From an uncultured Prochlorococcus sp. (lineage in GTDB: Bacteria > Cyanobacteriota > Cyanobacteriia > PCC-6307 > Cyanobiaceae), in the NCBI GenBank assembly GCA_902616595.1, contig CACMTJ010000004.1, positions 1-64,000 of the forward strand: 64,000 nucleotides of DNA, given 5' to 3'. The notes below the pieces were generated by a model. That model worked only from the letters and a program-made list of their open reading frames with translations, was not told the DNA's origin and did no database searches. Positions 26,314 to 37,294 of the stretch are shown one piece after another (position 1 is the first letter of the stretch; each line of letters starts with the position of its first letter). The position numbers were made by a program, and so were the translations under genes.

Positions 26314-26871
26314 CTATATTAAGAAGTTAAATGATTCGATTACGTTACTAAACATACCGTCAACTTTATTCCACCTTTCTTCATTTGTTCCCACAGCGAA
26401 AGTGTAAAGTGTTCCTCTATCAATTACGACAGTAGCTAATTCATGTCTTGACTGTTCATTTAAATTTAATTCATACTCTAAATCATAGAAAATATGATTG
26501 GATGCCTCCCTCTTATTGGCATTTATAAGATTTACCTCTCTACCTGAACCTTCGGGAGCAATGACTTTATCAATTAATGTTTGACCTACTTCACTTGGGC
26601 TTCCTAATTGCTCTAATTGAACCTCTTTATTGACATCAGAAATAACTAAACTTAAGGTCTCATTACTATTTATTAAATCATGATAAATAATTTCAGGCCC
26701 TCCATCGACTTTTACTCTAGTCCATCCTGTTGGATATAAAAAGGCATATCTACCATCTGGACTTTGATAAGCTTCTAATCCGGCATTTAGTCCGCCACTA
26801 CAAGCACTCAATGTTAAGCACAAAAAAACCAAAAATAAATATTTGAAAGGGTTAAATTTAATATTTTTCAT
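26314..26871 (-). CDS. psbP: CyanoP/PsbP-like photosystem II lipoprotein
   Basis: A 185-residue lipoprotein. Lys-rich start and hydrophobic core end in LTLSAC, a lipobox with Cys24, so it is anchored on the lumenal side of the thylakoid or in the periplasm. SPDGRYAFLYPTGWTRVKVDGGPEIIYHDL is the PsbP fold start, and RHELATVVIDRGTLYTFAVGTNEERW matches the C-terminal strands. CyanoP assists photosystem II assembly. Prochlorococcus may carry more than one PsbP-domain protein, so the exact paralogue is less sure. It is convergent with the ABC transporter gene. Confidence 0.88.
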   Translation of the reverse strand: MKNIKFNPFKYLFLVFLCLTLSACSGGLNAGLEAYQSPDGRYAFLYPTGWTRVKVDGGPEIIYHDLINSNETLSLVISDVNKEVQLEQLGSPSEVGQTLIDKVIAPEGSGREVNLINANKREASNHIFYDLEYELNLNEQSRHELATVVIDRGTLYTFAVGTNEERWNKVDGMFSNVIESFNFLI

Positions 26872-26974
26872 TTTGTTTAAAATTACTAACTAAAAACATA
26901 ATAAGACATTAAAAGCAAACAATTATGGCAATTCGGAATTTTGCGTCTAAATTATCTCTAGAAATATTTTAATT

Positions 26975-27574
26975 TTGATTACTTATACCAAACCACTTTC
27001 AAAATTAATCGGTCATTTTGAGAAATTCCCAGGGATTGGTCCAAGAACAGCGCAACGATTAGCCCTGTTTATTTTAAAACAACCTGAAAGTACAATAAGA
27101 GAATTTTCAAAGGCTCTGTTAGAAGCACATAGTAATGTTGGTCGTTGCAAAAAATGTTTCAATTTGACTTCAGAAGATGAATGCGAAATTTGTAGAAATA
27201 CTGAAAGAAATCAAAAACTAATCTGTGTAGTAGCAGAAACTAAAGATTTGCTTGCTTTGGAGCGCGCCAGAGAATTTAAAGGTGTTTACCATGTTATTGG
27301 TGGTTTAATATCCCCAATGGATTCTGTTGGCCCCGAACTCTTAGAAATAAGAAGCTTGGTAGAAAGAGTTAGTAAGTCTGAAATAGATGAGATCATATTG
27401 GCATTGACCCCAAGTGTTGAGGGAGATACAACAAGTCTTTATATTGGAAAATTGTTAGCCCCTTTTACTAAAGTTACGAGGATTGCATATGGGCTCCCAA
27501 TGGGCAGTGAACTTGAATATGTGGATGAAGTTACACTTGCAAGGGCCTTAGAAGGTAGAACAAAACTAAATTAG
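26975..27574 (+). CDS. recR: Recombination mediator RecR
   Basis: RecR acts with RecO/RecF to load RecA on gapped DNA. The N terminus has the HhH segment [17 protein letters not shown], then a four-cysteine zinc finger (CKKCFNL and CEIC near 56-73), then the Toprim domain with [23 protein letters not shown] sequence. At 199 residues the length is normal. The TTG at 26975 is chosen because [11 protein letters not shown] matches the usual start and no ATG lies nearby. lipA begins three bases later. Confidence 0.95.
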   Translation: MITYTKPLSKLIGHFEKFPGIGPRTAQRLALFILKQPESTIREFSKALLEAHSNVGRCKKCFNLTSEDECEICRNTERNQKLICVVAETKDLLALERAREFKGVYHVIGGLISPMDSVGPELLEIRSLVERVSKSEIDEIILALTPSVEGDTTSLYIGKLLAPFTKVTRIAYGLPMGSELEYVDEVTLARALEGRTKLN

Positions 27575-27577
27575 ACA

Positions 27578-28477
27578 ATGAGAGATAATAATCTAATCAA
27601 GAAAGAAAAAATCTTAAGACTTCCTTCTTGGATTAAATTTCCTATTAGTAAAGCTTCAGAATTCGAAAAAATACAAACACTCATCAAAAAATCAAATATT
27701 CATACTATTTGTGAAGAAGCAAGATGTCCAAATAGAGCAGAATGTTATGCCTCAGGAACAGCCACCTTCTTACTGGGTGGATCGATATGTTCTCGTTCAT
27801 GCGCTTTTTGTCAGGTAAATAAAGGTAGACCTAGTTCTATCAATATTGATGAATGTACTCAAGTCGCTGAAGCAGTGAAAGTACTAAATTTGAAATATGT
27901 TGTTTTGACATCTGTAGCTAGAGACGATCTCCCTGATCATGGTGCAAATTTATTTATATCTACAATTGATGAGATTAGAAAAATTGATTCAAGAATTAAA
28001 ATTGAAGTTTTAACTCCTGATTTATGGGGTGGAGGCAAAAATCTTGATGAAACAAATAATCTTCAGACTGAGAGATTGAAGATGATATTAGAAAAAGATC
28101 CAATATGCTTTAATCATAATCTTGAAACTGTTGAAAGACTGCAAAAAGAAGTTAGAAGGGGTGCAAATTACAAAAAATCCCTTAGTTTACTAAAAAAGTC
28201 AAAGGATATTGCGCCTCATATTCAAACTAAATCAGGCATTATGTTAGGACTTGGGGAAACATTGGATGAAATAAAAAATACAATTTATGATCTTAAAAAA
28301 ATAGATTGTGATCAAATTACAATTGGCCAATATTTAAGGCCCTCATTCAATCATTTGGCAGTTAAGAAATATTGGGACCCATCAGAGTTTGAATATTTAT
28401 ATCGCTTCTCTAAGGAATTAGGATTCAAAAAAGTATCTTCTGGCCCTTTAGTTAGAAGTAGTTATCACGCGGGTTAA
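27578..28477 (+). CDS. lipA: Lipoyl synthase
   Basis: Radical SAM enzyme that inserts two sulfurs into octanoyl-protein. Both iron-sulfur clusters are present: Cys45, Cys50, Cys56 (auxiliary cluster) and Cys71, Cys75, Cys78 (SAM cluster, CSRSCAFC). The C terminus SGPLVRSSYHAG supplies the conserved RSSYHA. At 299 residues the length is typical. It is directly after recR and overlaps the stop of the opposing unknown gene by four bases. Cyanobacteria often have two LipA paralogues; which one this is cannot be told here. Confidence 0.95.
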   Translation: MRDNNLIKKEKILRLPSWIKFPISKASEFEKIQTLIKKSNIHTICEEARCPNRAECYASGTATFLLGGSICSRSCAFCQVNKGRPSSINIDECTQVAEAVKVLNLKYVVLTSVARDDLPDHGANLFISTIDEIRKIDSRIKIEVLTPDLWGGGKNLDETNNLQTERLKMILEKDPICFNHNLETVERLQKEVRRGANYKKSLSLLKKSKDIAPHIQTKSGIMLGLGETLDEIKNTIYDLKKIDCDQITIGQYLRPSFNHLAVKKYWDPSEFEYLYRFSKELGFKKVSSGPLVRSSYHAG

Positions 28478-28974
28478 CTTGCTTTAATTAAAGAGAGTTT
28501 CTTTTCAAGTCTTTTCAATATGGAAATACATTCCCCGTTCATAAGTGTACCTGCCCCTCCCCAAACCAATCTTAATAAAAGATCTACTGGGCTAGAACCA
28601 ACTTCTTTGACAATTTTGAATCCTATTAACTTGAAATATCTTACAAGTTTTTTACTATATCCTTCACTATCAAAAATAGCTAAAAGTCTTACTTTGTTGC
28701 TTGATTTTTTTTCAATTGCCCAAGCCATAGTTGTTGCCCATATTAATTCCGAAACAAAAGCAGGAGCTTTACTAATGATTCTTAATGTATCAAGCTGAAT
28801 ACCTTGTTTATTTAAATAAGTCCAACCTTTCATTTCGGCCCAAATCTTTATTATGTTATCTTTCTGTTCTGCAATCACGATTCTAAAGAAACATAATCCG
28901 ATGGTTTCTCTAACCTGAATTTTAATTAATAATCCAATGGAACTTGCTAATTTTTCTAATTTTTCAACTTTCAT
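28474..28974 (-). CDS. Conserved cyanobacterial protein, unknown
   Basis: A 166-residue soluble protein I do not recognise. It is a mix of beta-like and helical segments; SKAPAFVSELIWATTMAWAIE and YFKLIGFKIVKEVGSSPVDLLLRLVWGGAGTLMNG are the most distinctive parts. The last stretch has some look of an acetyltransferase fold, but no catalytic motif stands out. It is the last gene of the lysA-cdaA-uppS-bioB-trhO run, 12 bases after trhO. Confidence 0.7.
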   Translation of the reverse strand: MKVEKLEKLASSIGLLIKIQVRETIGLCFFRIVIAEQKDNIIKIWAEMKGWTYLNKQGIQLDTLRIISKAPAFVSELIWATTMAWAIEKKSSNKVRLLAIFDSEGYSKKLVRYFKLIGFKIVKEVGSSPVDLLLRLVWGGAGTLMNGECISILKRLEKKLSLIKAS

Positions 28975-28985
28975 GATTTTGAAAA

Positions 28986-29918
28986 TTAGTCCTTATAGAT
29001 TTCATGATTTTCCACTTTCGATCTATCGATTTGTTTTTGTCTTTCTTCAAACCTTTTCCTATCATCATCGCTGAATTGGTCTATGCAGAAATGACATTGG
29101 ATACCCTTTTTATATTCTTTTCTTTCTTGATCTTGAATTGAAATTGGCATTCCACATGCATGACAAATCGAGTAAGAGCCTTTTTCTAAATCTTGATCTA
29201 AAGCAACTCTTTTATCAAAAACATAACATTCACCTTCAAATAAGTTTTTTTCTTTTGGTATATCGTCAAGGTATTGAAGGATACCCCCTTGTAGGTGATA
29301 AATATTTTTATAACCTTTCTTTTTCAGTAAACTAGTAGCTTTTTCACATCTGATACCGCCGGTACAAAACATTGCTATATTTTTATATTCCTTATTTTCT
29401 AAATGATTATCTAAATGATTATCTACCCACCTGGGGAATTCGCTAAAGTTTCTTGTATTTGGGTTTATAGAATTCTGAAATGTTCCTATGGAAACCTCAT
29501 AATTATTTCTGGTATCAATGACTATTGTATTTTCATTTTTAATTAACTTATTCCATTCAGCTGAGTCAATATAAGTCCCATTATCTTGTGAAGGATTTAT
29601 TCCATTGACGCCCATGGTAACAATTTCTTTCTTGATTTTTATTTTTAACTTTTTGAAGACTTTCTTTTTTGAAAAGTTTACTTTCATATTTAGATTTCTA
29701 TTATCTGCATATTTATTGAGTAAATTGATAACAATATCAATTACATTTTTCTCAGCACAAATAGTTCCATTAATACCCTCACTTGCAAAAATTAATAAAC
29801 CTGAAAGATTGTTTTCATTTTCGATTTCTAATAATTTATTTTTGAGATCAAGAATTAAGTTTTCTTGAAATGGGAAGAAAGAATAAAGAGAAACTATTTT
29901 ATAATTTTTGCCTTTCAT
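28986..29918 (-). CDS. trhO: tRNA uridine-34 hydroxylase, rhodanese-like
   Basis: TrhO (YceA) makes 5-hydroxyuridine at the tRNA wobble position with oxygen. A ferredoxin-like N-terminal domain ([12 protein letters not shown]) is followed by the rhodanese domain at about 118-220 with catalytic Cys185 in [11 protein letters not shown], and a C-terminal CHACGMP plus CHFC pair that likely binds zinc. At 310 residues the length is normal. Its start overlaps the bioB stop by four bases, so translation is coupled. Confidence 0.93.
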   Translation of the reverse strand: MKGKNYKIVSLYSFFPFQENLILDLKNKLLEIENENNLSGLLIFASEGINGTICAEKNVIDIVINLLNKYADNRNLNMKVNFSKKKVFKKLKIKIKKEIVTMGVNGINPSQDNGTYIDSAEWNKLIKNENTIVIDTRNNYEVSIGTFQNSINPNTRNFSEFPRWVDNHLDNHLENKEYKNIAMFCTGGIRCEKATSLLKKKGYKNIYHLQGGILQYLDDIPKEKNLFEGECYVFDKRVALDQDLEKGSYSICHACGMPISIQDQERKEYKKGIQCHFCIDQFSDDDRKRFEERQKQIDRSKVENHEIYKD

Positions 29919-30922
29919 AAAGAAGATAATGTCTTTTCACAAGTTTCAAAATCTTTATTAAATGATACTCCCACCTCTTTAAGAAGTTTTCTATCTGATT
30001 GAAAAGATGGATTTGAAGTTGTGAGTAACTCATCCCCATAAAAAATTGAATTTGCCCCACATTGAAAACATAATATTTGGGCTTCTTTTGAAAGCTTTTC
30101 TCTCCCTGCACTTAGTCTTATTTTACTTTTAGGCATAAGAATTCTTGCTGTAGCTATCATCCTTACCATTTCAATAGAATCAATTTCTTTATTATCTTCT
30201 AAACCAGTACCTTCAATAGCTACTAATGAATTTATAGGAACACTTTCAGGGTGCGGATTCATGTTTGAAAGCACTTCCAAAAGAGATGCTCTATCGCCAT
30301 TAGTTTCACCCAAGCCTATTATTCCTCCACAACAAACATTTATTCCTGCATTCCTTACTCTTTTGATAGTATCTAGTCTGTCTTGATAAGTTCTAGTCGT
30401 AATAATATTTTTATAATGCTCGGGACTAGTATCAAGATTATGGTTATACGCGGTTAAACCTGCTTCAGCCAGTCTGGAAGCTTGTTCTTCAGTAAGCATC
30501 CCAGCAGTAACGCATGCTTCCATCCCTAAATCTCTTACACCGCTAACCATCTCCAACATTGCATTAAAAGATTTCCCATCTCTAATTTCTCTCCACGCCC
30601 AACCCATACAAAACCTATCTGCACCCTGATTTTTTGCTACTTGAGCTCTCGCTAAAACCTCTTTAACTTGAAACTGTGGATGACTTTTAATTTCGCTAGC
30701 ACTATAAATTGATTGGCTACAGTACGAACAATTTTCCTCACATCCCCCAGTTTTTACGCTGAATAATGATGCTAATTGAATATCGTATTTGTTAAATTTC
30801 CTGTGAACGGTTTGCGATTCCCACATTAAATCAATAAGAGGCATATTAAGTATTTCCAAAATCTCCTCTTTATTCCAATCGAACCTAATTTCTTTTAATA
30901 ACTGATTGTTCGAATTAGCCAT
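29915..30922 (-). CDS. bioB: Biotin synthase
   Basis: Radical SAM enzyme that inserts sulfur into dethiobiotin. The SAM cluster cysteines are Cys61, Cys65 and Cys68 (CEENCSYC); GGIIGLGET and RLSAGREK are further landmarks, with the [2Fe-2S] Arg in the latter. At 335 residues it is full length. It lies between uppS (5-base gap) and trhO (4-base overlap). Other biotin genes are not seen in this window. Confidence 0.96.
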   Translation of the reverse strand: MANSNNQLLKEIRFDWNKEEILEILNMPLIDLMWESQTVHRKFNKYDIQLASLFSVKTGGCEENCSYCSQSIYSASEIKSHPQFQVKEVLARAQVAKNQGADRFCMGWAWREIRDGKSFNAMLEMVSGVRDLGMEACVTAGMLTEEQASRLAEAGLTAYNHNLDTSPEHYKNIITTRTYQDRLDTIKRVRNAGINVCCGGIIGLGETNGDRASLLEVLSNMNPHPESVPINSLVAIEGTGLEDNKEIDSIEMVRMIATARILMPKSKIRLSAGREKLSKEAQILCFQCGANSIFYGDELLTTSNPSFQSDRKLLKEVGVSFNKDFETCEKTLSSL

Positions 30923-30927
30923 TTTTA

Positions 30928-31731
30928 TTAGGAAATATATTGAGAATCTTCAAAAGATTCGTTTGGTAATGATTCTATACCGCCGAAACGTCTATTTCTT
31001 GATTGGTAATCAATTATTGCTTTAAGAAATTCATGCTCATCGAACTCTGGCCAAAGTACGTCAGATATATAAATTTCTGAATATGCTAATTGCCATAATA
31101 AAAAATTACTTATCCTTTTTTCGCCACTAGTTCTTATTAGTAATTCTGGATCCTTAATCCCTCCAGTTAATAACTCTGAATTAAATAATTCTTCATTAAT
31201 TTCACTTGGTTTTATTTCCCCACAAGAAGATTTTAATGCTAGTTTTTTTGTAACATTTACTATTTCTTGTCTGCCTCCGTAATTAACACAAACATTGAAT
31301 AAAAATTTATTGTTATTTTTAGTAAGTGATTCTGAACTAGATATTATTTTTTTTAAATTTTCTGGGAAAGGAGTTAAATCTCCAATAAATTTTATTTTTG
31401 TTGATTCTTCATGTATCTCTTTAATTTCATTTTTTAAAACTTCGCTAAAAAGATTTATAAGAAAATCAACTTCTTTTGTTGGTCTTGCCCAATTCTCAGT
31501 TGAAAAAGCATAAACAGTAATTACTTTACAACCTAAATTTTTGGCAGCTTTGAGAATTTTTTTTAATACACTAACGCCCTGTTTATGTCCAAATGATCGG
31601 GGCAAACCTTTTCTAATCGCCCATCTCCCATTGCCATCCATAATTATTGCTACATGCTTGGGTAATTTTTGCTTATCTATTTTTATTAATAAGTCAATAA
31701 TTTTATCGTCTATTACTTTTTCTAAACTCAT
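30928..31731 (-). CDS. uppS: Undecaprenyl diphosphate synthase
   Basis: cis-Prenyltransferase that makes the lipid carrier for peptidoglycan and other wall polymers. [10 protein letters not shown] holds catalytic Asp32, and [16 protein letters not shown] and the C-terminal [18 protein letters not shown] supply the substrate sites. At 267 residues it is within the normal range. It starts three bases after cdaA on the same strand, an arrangement that ties the wall carrier to c-di-AMP synthesis. Confidence 0.96.
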   Translation of the reverse strand: MSLEKVIDDKIIDLLIKIDKQKLPKHVAIIMDGNGRWAIRKGLPRSFGHKQGVSVLKKILKAAKNLGCKVITVYAFSTENWARPTKEVDFLINLFSEVLKNEIKEIHEESTKIKFIGDLTPFPENLKKIISSSESLTKNNNKFLFNVCVNYGGRQEIVNVTKKLALKSSCGEIKPSEINEELFNSELLTGGIKDPELLIRTSGEKRISNFLLWQLAYSEIYISDVLWPEFDEHEFLKAIIDYQSRNRRFGGIESLPNESFEDSQYIS

Positions 31732-31734
31732 TAG

Positions 31735-32643
31735 TTAATCCTTTTTGTTAATAAAAATTTCTGATTTTTCTGACTCTTTTTTATTAATATCACTGCTGAT
31801 ATTATCACTCGAGTCCGTCTTTTGGGATGAAACATTTTTACTTAAAGATGCTTTGTTTGCTCCTAAAGAGTTTTGATTTCCAATCAATTTTGCAAGAAGT
31901 TCTTGTAACCTGCTGCTTGTAATTGGCCTTTCGAGTTTGCCTTGATTTGCTAATGATAACGTACCTGTTTCTTCAGAAACAACAATACAAATACATCTGT
32001 CAAATCTTTCTGTAATTCCTAATGCTGCTAAATGTCTTGTGCCATATCTACTTATTCCTTGTCTTGAGAGAGGAAGTATTACGCCAGCAGAAATTATTTT
32101 ATTTCCTTTCACGAGAACTGCTCCATCATGTAAAGGCGTATCTGTAGCAAAAAGATTTATTAAAAGGTCAGTTGATAATTGTGCCTCAATATTGGTGCCT
32201 GAATATAAAAAATCTTCAGGTCTTAAATCACTTCCCAAATCTACAACGATTAAAGCACCTCTTCTATTTTGGGAGAGTTTACCGGCAGTATCAACTAACT
32301 GAGTAATAGTAGTTGAAGTTGCTCTGAATTCCTTTGGTGGATTCCCAAGTAATACAGCTAGCCTCCCAGTACCTAGTAATTCCATTAATCTTCTTAATTC
32401 TCCTTGCCAAAGGATTGCTAATGACAGGGAGCAAGCGAGGACTACAGCATCAATTAATTTTGATGTTAGTGGTAAGTATGCATATCTTTGAATAAACCAT
32501 GCGGACGATACTAAAAACAAATATCCTCTAAGAAGCCATAATGTCCGTTGTTCTTTTACTCTTGAGAATAATAATAGTCCGAAACCAACAGCAAATAAGA
32601 CATCTAATAAAAGCTTTAAATTTATAATCCCCCAGAAATTCAC
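31735..32643 (-). CDS. cdaA: Membrane diadenylate cyclase (c-di-AMP synthase)
   Basis: CdaA/DacA makes cyclic di-AMP from two ATP. Residues about 8-82 form three membrane helices, then the DAC domain: DGA at 173-175 and GTRHLAALG at about 201-209. The usual motif is RHR; here residues 203-205 are Arg-His-Leu. The C-terminal 60 residues are Ser/Lys-rich and look disordered. c-di-AMP controls osmolyte and potassium handling and the cell wall, and helps cyanobacteria survive the night. The gene lies between lysA and uppS. Confidence 0.92.
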   Translation of the reverse strand: MNFWGIINLKLLLDVLFAVGFGLLLFSRVKEQRTLWLLRGYLFLVSSAWFIQRYAYLPLTSKLIDAVVLACSLSLAILWQGELRRLMELLGTGRLAVLLGNPPKEFRATSTTITQLVDTAGKLSQNRRGALIVVDLGSDLRPEDFLYSGTNIEAQLSTDLLINLFATDTPLHDGAVLVKGNKIISAGVILPLSRQGISRYGTRHLAALGITERFDRCICIVVSEETGTLSLANQGKLERPITSSRLQELLAKLIGNQNSLGANKASLSKNVSSQKTDSSDNISSDINKKESEKSEIFINKKD

Positions 32644-32671
32644 ACTAAAAACAAAATTAATTTAAATGTAC

Positions 32672-34045
32672 CTAATTTTGTTTGATAAAGCGATCAGGTA
32701 ATACGTCATATTTTAAAAGATCCAATGGGGTTTCTCTTTTTTGAATAATTTCTGCCTCTCCATCTTTAACTAAGAGAGCAGCAGGTCTAGGAATTCTGTT
32801 GTAGTTAGAACTCATTGAGTTATTATATGCACCAGTACCAAAAACACATATAAGATCTCCCGTTTTACATTCTGCTAGTTCAATTTCTTTAAACAAAACA
32901 TCTCCCGATTCGCAGTGCTTACCAGCAATAGTGTATTTATTTTTGGAATTAATATTAAGTGGATTATTTACTAAACATGCAGAATAATTTGATTGATATG
33001 TAATTGGTCTTGGATTATCACTCATACCACCATCAACAGATAAATATGTTCTGATACCCGGAATTTCTTTAAAAGCTCCAATTTTGTAAATGGTTATACC
33101 TGCTGTAGATACAATAGATCTACCAGGTTCGCACATTAATGTGGGAAAATCTAAGTTGTATTTTTTACAAGCTTCAACAACGGAAGAAGAAATTGTTTTT
33201 ACCCATTCATCAATTGAAGGGGGATCATCACTTTCTGTATACCTGATACCTAAACCCCCGCCAACATTTAGTTCCTCAATATTATGTCCAAATTTTTTGG
33301 CGTCTAAGATAACCTTCACCATTATTTCTCCCAGATCCTTATGAGGGTCTAGTTCAAAAATCTGTGAACCAATATGAGCATGTAAACCTTTTAATTTTAG
33401 GTATTTTGTGTTGCTGATTCTGTTAAATAATATATTTAAATATTCTATTCCGAAACCGAATTTGCTATCAAATGATCCAGTTCTAATATATTCATGTGTA
33501 TGACATTCTATCCCAGGAGTAAAACGAACCATTATTTCTAAATCATGATTAAATGAATTTGAGATCTCATCTAATCTTTCTAGATCGTAATCATTATCTA
33601 CAATAACCTTAATGTTATTTCTAACTGCGAATTCTAATTCTTTGTCTGATTTGTTGTTACCATGAAAAACAATTTTTTCATTTGGAACTCCACCTTTAAT
33701 TGCAGTTAATAGTTCTCCTTCTGAAACAGCATCAAGTCCTAAACCTTCAGAGGAAACAAGACTACTCATGAAAATGGAACTATTTGCTTTAGAAGCATAT
33801 ATAGGCAAGGATTTTCCTGGGTAATATTTTTCTAATGCTTTTTTATACGCTTTACAAGAATTTCTTAAAGTGATTTCATCTAAGATATATAAAGGAGAAT
33901 CATATTTTTTAACTAGTTCTTCAATAGAACATCCACCAACTGACAATTTCCCATCTCCTTCAATGGATGTGGAAATAGGAATAATATTTCTGTTAGGACT
34001 ATCCAAGTCAATTTTTTGTTTTAAAAAAGATTTTTTTTCTTCCAT
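32672..34045 (-). CDS. lysA: Diaminopimelate decarboxylase
   Basis: Final step of lysine synthesis: meso-diaminopimelate to lysine, PLP-dependent. IYASKANSS near 82-90 carries the Schiff-base Lys, HAHIGSQI and GGGLGIRY are the barrel PLP-phosphate sites, and HCESGDVL brings the catalytic Cys from the partner subunit. At 457 residues it is on the long side because of a 25-residue N-terminal extension. It is the first gene of the minus-strand run and is divergent from rimI. Confidence 0.95.
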   Translation of the reverse strand: MEEKKSFLKQKIDLDSPNRNIIPISTSIEGDGKLSVGGCSIEELVKKYDSPLYILDEITLRNSCKAYKKALEKYYPGKSLPIYASKANSSIFMSSLVSSEGLGLDAVSEGELLTAIKGGVPNEKIVFHGNNKSDKELEFAVRNNIKVIVDNDYDLERLDEISNSFNHDLEIMVRFTPGIECHTHEYIRTGSFDSKFGFGIEYLNILFNRISNTKYLKLKGLHAHIGSQIFELDPHKDLGEIMVKVILDAKKFGHNIEELNVGGGLGIRYTESDDPPSIDEWVKTISSSVVEACKKYNLDFPTLMCEPGRSIVSTAGITIYKIGAFKEIPGIRTYLSVDGGMSDNPRPITYQSNYSACLVNNPLNINSKNKYTIAGKHCESGDVLFKEIELAECKTGDLICVFGTGAYNNSMSSNYNRIPRPAALLVKDGEAEIIQKRETPLDLLKYDVLPDRFIKQN

Positions 34046-34133
34046 GGGAGAACTTTTAATAAAGCTTTGCCAAAACTGTCATATTTTATAATGACTTTAG
34101 ATTTGAACTTTCTAGATATAAATACATAAATTA

Positions 34134-34574
34134 ATGATATCTATTAAACCAATAAATAAGAAAGATATTGATTTATGTTATGAATTAGACTCAAATACGA
34201 TTTCGCTATGGACTAAAGAACAATGGGCTAACGAATTCAAAAAAGATGGTACAAAAATCTTTGGATTATTAATTAAAAATTTAGTAATTGGTATCTGTGT
34301 TTTTCAAGTTGTTCTTGATGAAGCTCAAATAAATTATTTTGTTGTAAATAAGAAATTTAGAAAAAAGGGATTTGGATCTTATCTTATGAGCTTTTTAATA
34401 AAAAAATGTGAAAAATTAAATTTAAAGAAATTACTTTTAGAGGTTTCTCAGAGCAATGTTACTGCTGAAAGATTTTATAGTCGCTTTGATTTTTCTACTG
34501 TGGGAATAAGAAAAAATTATTATACAGATGGTTCACATGCTCTTTTAAAAGAAAAAAAATTAACAACAAAATAA
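34134..34574 (+). CDS. rimI: Ribosomal-protein alanine acetyltransferase (RimI-like)
   Basis: A 146-residue GNAT acetyltransferase. The acetyl-CoA loop is RKKGFGSYLMSFLI near 78-91, and LLLEVSQSNVTAERFYSRFDFSTVGIRKNYY is the classic RimI/GNAT end. It probably acetylates the N terminus of ribosomal protein S18, as known for RimI, but related GNAT enzymes have other targets. It stands alone between lysA and clpC. Confidence 0.85.
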   Translation: MISIKPINKKDIDLCYELDSNTISLWTKEQWANEFKKDGTKIFGLLIKNLVIGICVFQVVLDEAQINYFVVNKKFRKKGFGSYLMSFLIKKCEKLNLKKLLLEVSQSNVTAERFYSRFDFSTVGIRKNYYTDGSHALLKEKKLTTK

Positions 34575-34753
34575 TGTAAAAATTTAAATGTTCGGATAAC
34601 CAGAATCCTTGAAATTACTATAATTTCTTGCTATATCACTAAAAAAGTTCAATTTGATTTGATAAATTATACTTTTGGGTATTCACAAAAGCTCATTCTG
34701 AACACAAAACTGACATATTACTGGTAGGTTATTAGTAGGAATTTAATCTTCTA

Positions 34754-37279
34754 ATGTTTGAAAGATTTACAGAAAAGGCTATAAAAGTCATCATGCTTGC
34801 TCAAGAGGAAGCTCGAAGACTTGGTCATAATTTTGTTGGAACTGAACAAATTCTTTTGGGATTAATTGGAGAAGGAACTGGGGTCGCAGCGAAAGTACTT
34901 AAATCACTTGGAGTCAATTTAAAAGATTCAAGGATAGAGGTGGAAAAGATAATTGGTAGAGGTTCAGGATTTGTAGCTGTAGAAATACCTTTTACTCCCA
35001 GAGCTAAGAGAGTTTTAGAACTATCTTTAGAAGAGGCTCGTCAACTTGGTCATAATTACATAGGTACAGAACATTTATTATTAGGTTTAATAAGAGAAGG
35101 TGAAGGTGTGGCTGCAAGAGTTCTTGAAAATCTTAATATTGACCTTACAAAAGTTAGAACTCAAGTTATAAGGATGCTTGGAGAAACCGCCGAAGTTGGC
35201 ACAGGGACCAGCTCAAATAAGGGCAACTTAAAAACTGCTACTCTTGACGAATTCGGAACAAATTTAACAAAATTAGCAAGTGAATCAAAACTAGATCCAG
35301 TCGTTGGGCGCCATTCAGAAATAGATCGTGTAGTTCAAATACTAGGTAGGAGGACAAAAAATAATCCTGTTCTTATTGGGGAACCGGGTGTAGGTAAAAC
35401 AGCTATCGCGGAAGGTTTAGCTCAAAGAATACAAACTGGGGATATTCCAGACATACTTGAAGATAAAAGAGTTTTGACTCTCGATATAGGTCTTTTGGTA
35501 GCAGGAACAAAATATAGAGGTGAATTTGAAGAAAGGTTAAAAAAAATAATGGAAGAAATTAAATCAGCAGGTAATGTCATTCTTGTCATAGATGAAGTGC
35601 ATACTTTAATTGGTGCTGGAGCTGCTGAAGGAGCTATAGATGCAGCAAATATTCTTAAGCCAGCATTAGCTAGAGGTGAACTTCAATGTATTGGAGCGAC
35701 AACTCTAGACGAATATAGAAAACATATTGAAAGAGATGCTGCTCTAGAAAGAAGATTCCAGCCTGTAATGGTAGGCGAGCCATCTATAGAAGATACAATC
35801 GAAATTTTAAAAGGTCTTAGAGAGCGTTACGAACAACATCATCGTCTTAAGATTACTGATGATGCGCTAGAGGCCGCCGCTCATTTAGGGGATCGTTACA
35901 TATCTGATCGATTTTTACCTGATAAGGCTATCGACCTCATCGACGAGGCTGGAAGTAGAGTACGTTTAATAAATTCAAAACTTCCGCCTGAAGCAAAACA
36001 GATAGACAGAGAACTAAGACAAGTTCAAAAACAGAAGGAAGAATCTGTAAGAGACCAGAATTTCGATCAAGCTGGCCAACTACGCGAAAAAGAGATGGAA
36101 TTGTCTGCGAAAATTAAAGAGGTTTTGGACAATAAAAAAGAATCTACATCTGGAGATCAATCTGATGCTGATAATTCTGAAAAAAGTGATTCAAAACTTT
36201 TACAAAGTCCCCTCGTTAGTGAAGAGGATGTAGCTCATATTGTGGCTTCATGGACAGGTGTTCCTGTTCAAAAATTAACAGAAACTGAATCAGTCAAGCT
36301 TCTTAATATGGAGGAAACACTTCACCAAAGGCTAATTGGACAAGATGAAGCTGTAAAGGCTGTCTCAAAAGCCATAAGAAGAGCAAGAGTTGGATTAAAA
36401 AATCCTAATAGACCAATAGCAAGTTTTATCTTTTCTGGACCTACCGGTGTTGGTAAAACTGAATTGACTAAATCATTGGCTTCATATTTCTTCGGTAGTG
36501 AAGAAGCAATGATCAGATTAGATATGTCAGAATTTATGGAAAGACATACAGTCAGTAAACTTATAGGTTCGCCTCCTGGCTATGTTGGTTTTAATGAAGG
36601 TGGTCAGCTTACTGAAGCTGTTAGAAGACGTCCATATACCGTAGTTTTATTTGATGAAGTTGAGAAGGCGCATCCAGATGTTTTCAACTTATTATTACAA
36701 CTACTTGAAGACGGAAGATTAACTGACTCCAAAGGTAGAACTGTAGATTTTAAAAATACATTGTTAATAATGACCTCTAATATCGGTTCCAAAGTAATCG
36801 AGAAAGGTGGTGGCGGATTAGGATTCGAATTCTCAGGTGATTCAGTTGAAGATAGCCAATATAACAGAATTAAATCACTAGTTAATGAAGAACTTAAGCA
36901 ATACTTTAGGCCTGAATTTTTAAATAGGCTTGATGAAATAATTGTATTCAGACAATTAACTAAAAATGAAGTTAAAGAAATTGCTGAAATAATGTTGCAA
37001 GAAGTTTTTGTTCGACTACAGGATAAAGGTATTAAATTAAATGTCACCGATGCTTTCAAAGAAAGACTTGTTGAAGAAGGTTACAATCCTTCATACGGAG
37101 CGAGGCCTTTGAGAAGAGCAGTTATGCGTTTACTTGAAGATAGCTTGGCTGAGGAAGTTCTTTCTGGGAGAATAAAAGATGGAGATAATGCTTTAGTTGA
37201 TATAGATGATAATAAAAAAGTTACTATAAATATTTCTTCTGAAGAATCTTCTCAAGAGTTAGCAGGTGCTAACTTCTAA
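34754..37279 (+). CDS. clpC: ClpC AAA+ chaperone, Clp protease ATPase
   Basis: An 841-residue Hsp100 protein that unfolds proteins for ClpP. Order: two N-terminal Clp repeats (1-150), first AAA+ domain with [13 protein letters not shown], a UVR segment in the middle domain ([13 protein letters not shown] near 440), second AAA+ domain with [13 protein letters not shown], and a C-terminal D2-small domain with [15 protein letters not shown]. Length and layout are normal for cyanobacterial ClpC. The 179-base leader contains an AT-rich region that likely carries its promoter; I could not fix the boxes. A dehydrogenase gene follows 15 bases later. Confidence 0.97.
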   Translation: MFERFTEKAIKVIMLAQEEARRLGHNFVGTEQILLGLIGEGTGVAAKVLKSLGVNLKDSRIEVEKIIGRGSGFVAVEIPFTPRAKRVLELSLEEARQLGHNYIGTEHLLLGLIREGEGVAARVLENLNIDLTKVRTQVIRMLGETAEVGTGTSSNKGNLKTATLDEFGTNLTKLASESKLDPVVGRHSEIDRVVQILGRRTKNNPVLIGEPGVGKTAIAEGLAQRIQTGDIPDILEDKRVLTLDIGLLVAGTKYRGEFEERLKKIMEEIKSAGNVILVIDEVHTLIGAGAAEGAIDAANILKPALARGELQCIGATTLDEYRKHIERDAALERRFQPVMVGEPSIEDTIEILKGLRERYEQHHRLKITDDALEAAAHLGDRYISDRFLPDKAIDLIDEAGSRVRLINSKLPPEAKQIDRELRQVQKQKEESVRDQNFDQAGQLREKEMELSAKIKEVLDNKKESTSGDQSDADNSEKSDSKLLQSPLVSEEDVAHIVASWTGVPVQKLTETESVKLLNMEETLHQRLIGQDEAVKAVSKAIRRARVGLKNPNRPIASFIFSGPTGVGKTELTKSLASYFFGSEEAMIRLDMSEFMERHTVSKLIGSPPGYVGFNEGGQLTEAVRRRPYTVVLFDEVEKAHPDVFNLLLQLLEDGRLTDSKGRTVDFKNTLLIMTSNIGSKVIEKGGGGLGFEFSGDSVEDSQYNRIKSLVNEELKQYFRPEFLNRLDEIIVFRQLTKNEVKEIAEIMLQEVFVRLQDKGIKLNVTDAFKERLVEEGYNPSYGARPLRRAVMRLLEDSLAEEVLSGRIKDGDNALVDIDDNKKVTINISSEESSQELAGANF

Positions 37280-37294
37280 TCATTCAAAGTAAAT

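Noticed and set aside
36604..37059. 151-codon minus-strand frame inside clpC
   Set aside because: ClpC AAA+ motifs cover this DNA; the antisense frame shows low-complexity Ser/Leu-rich content.
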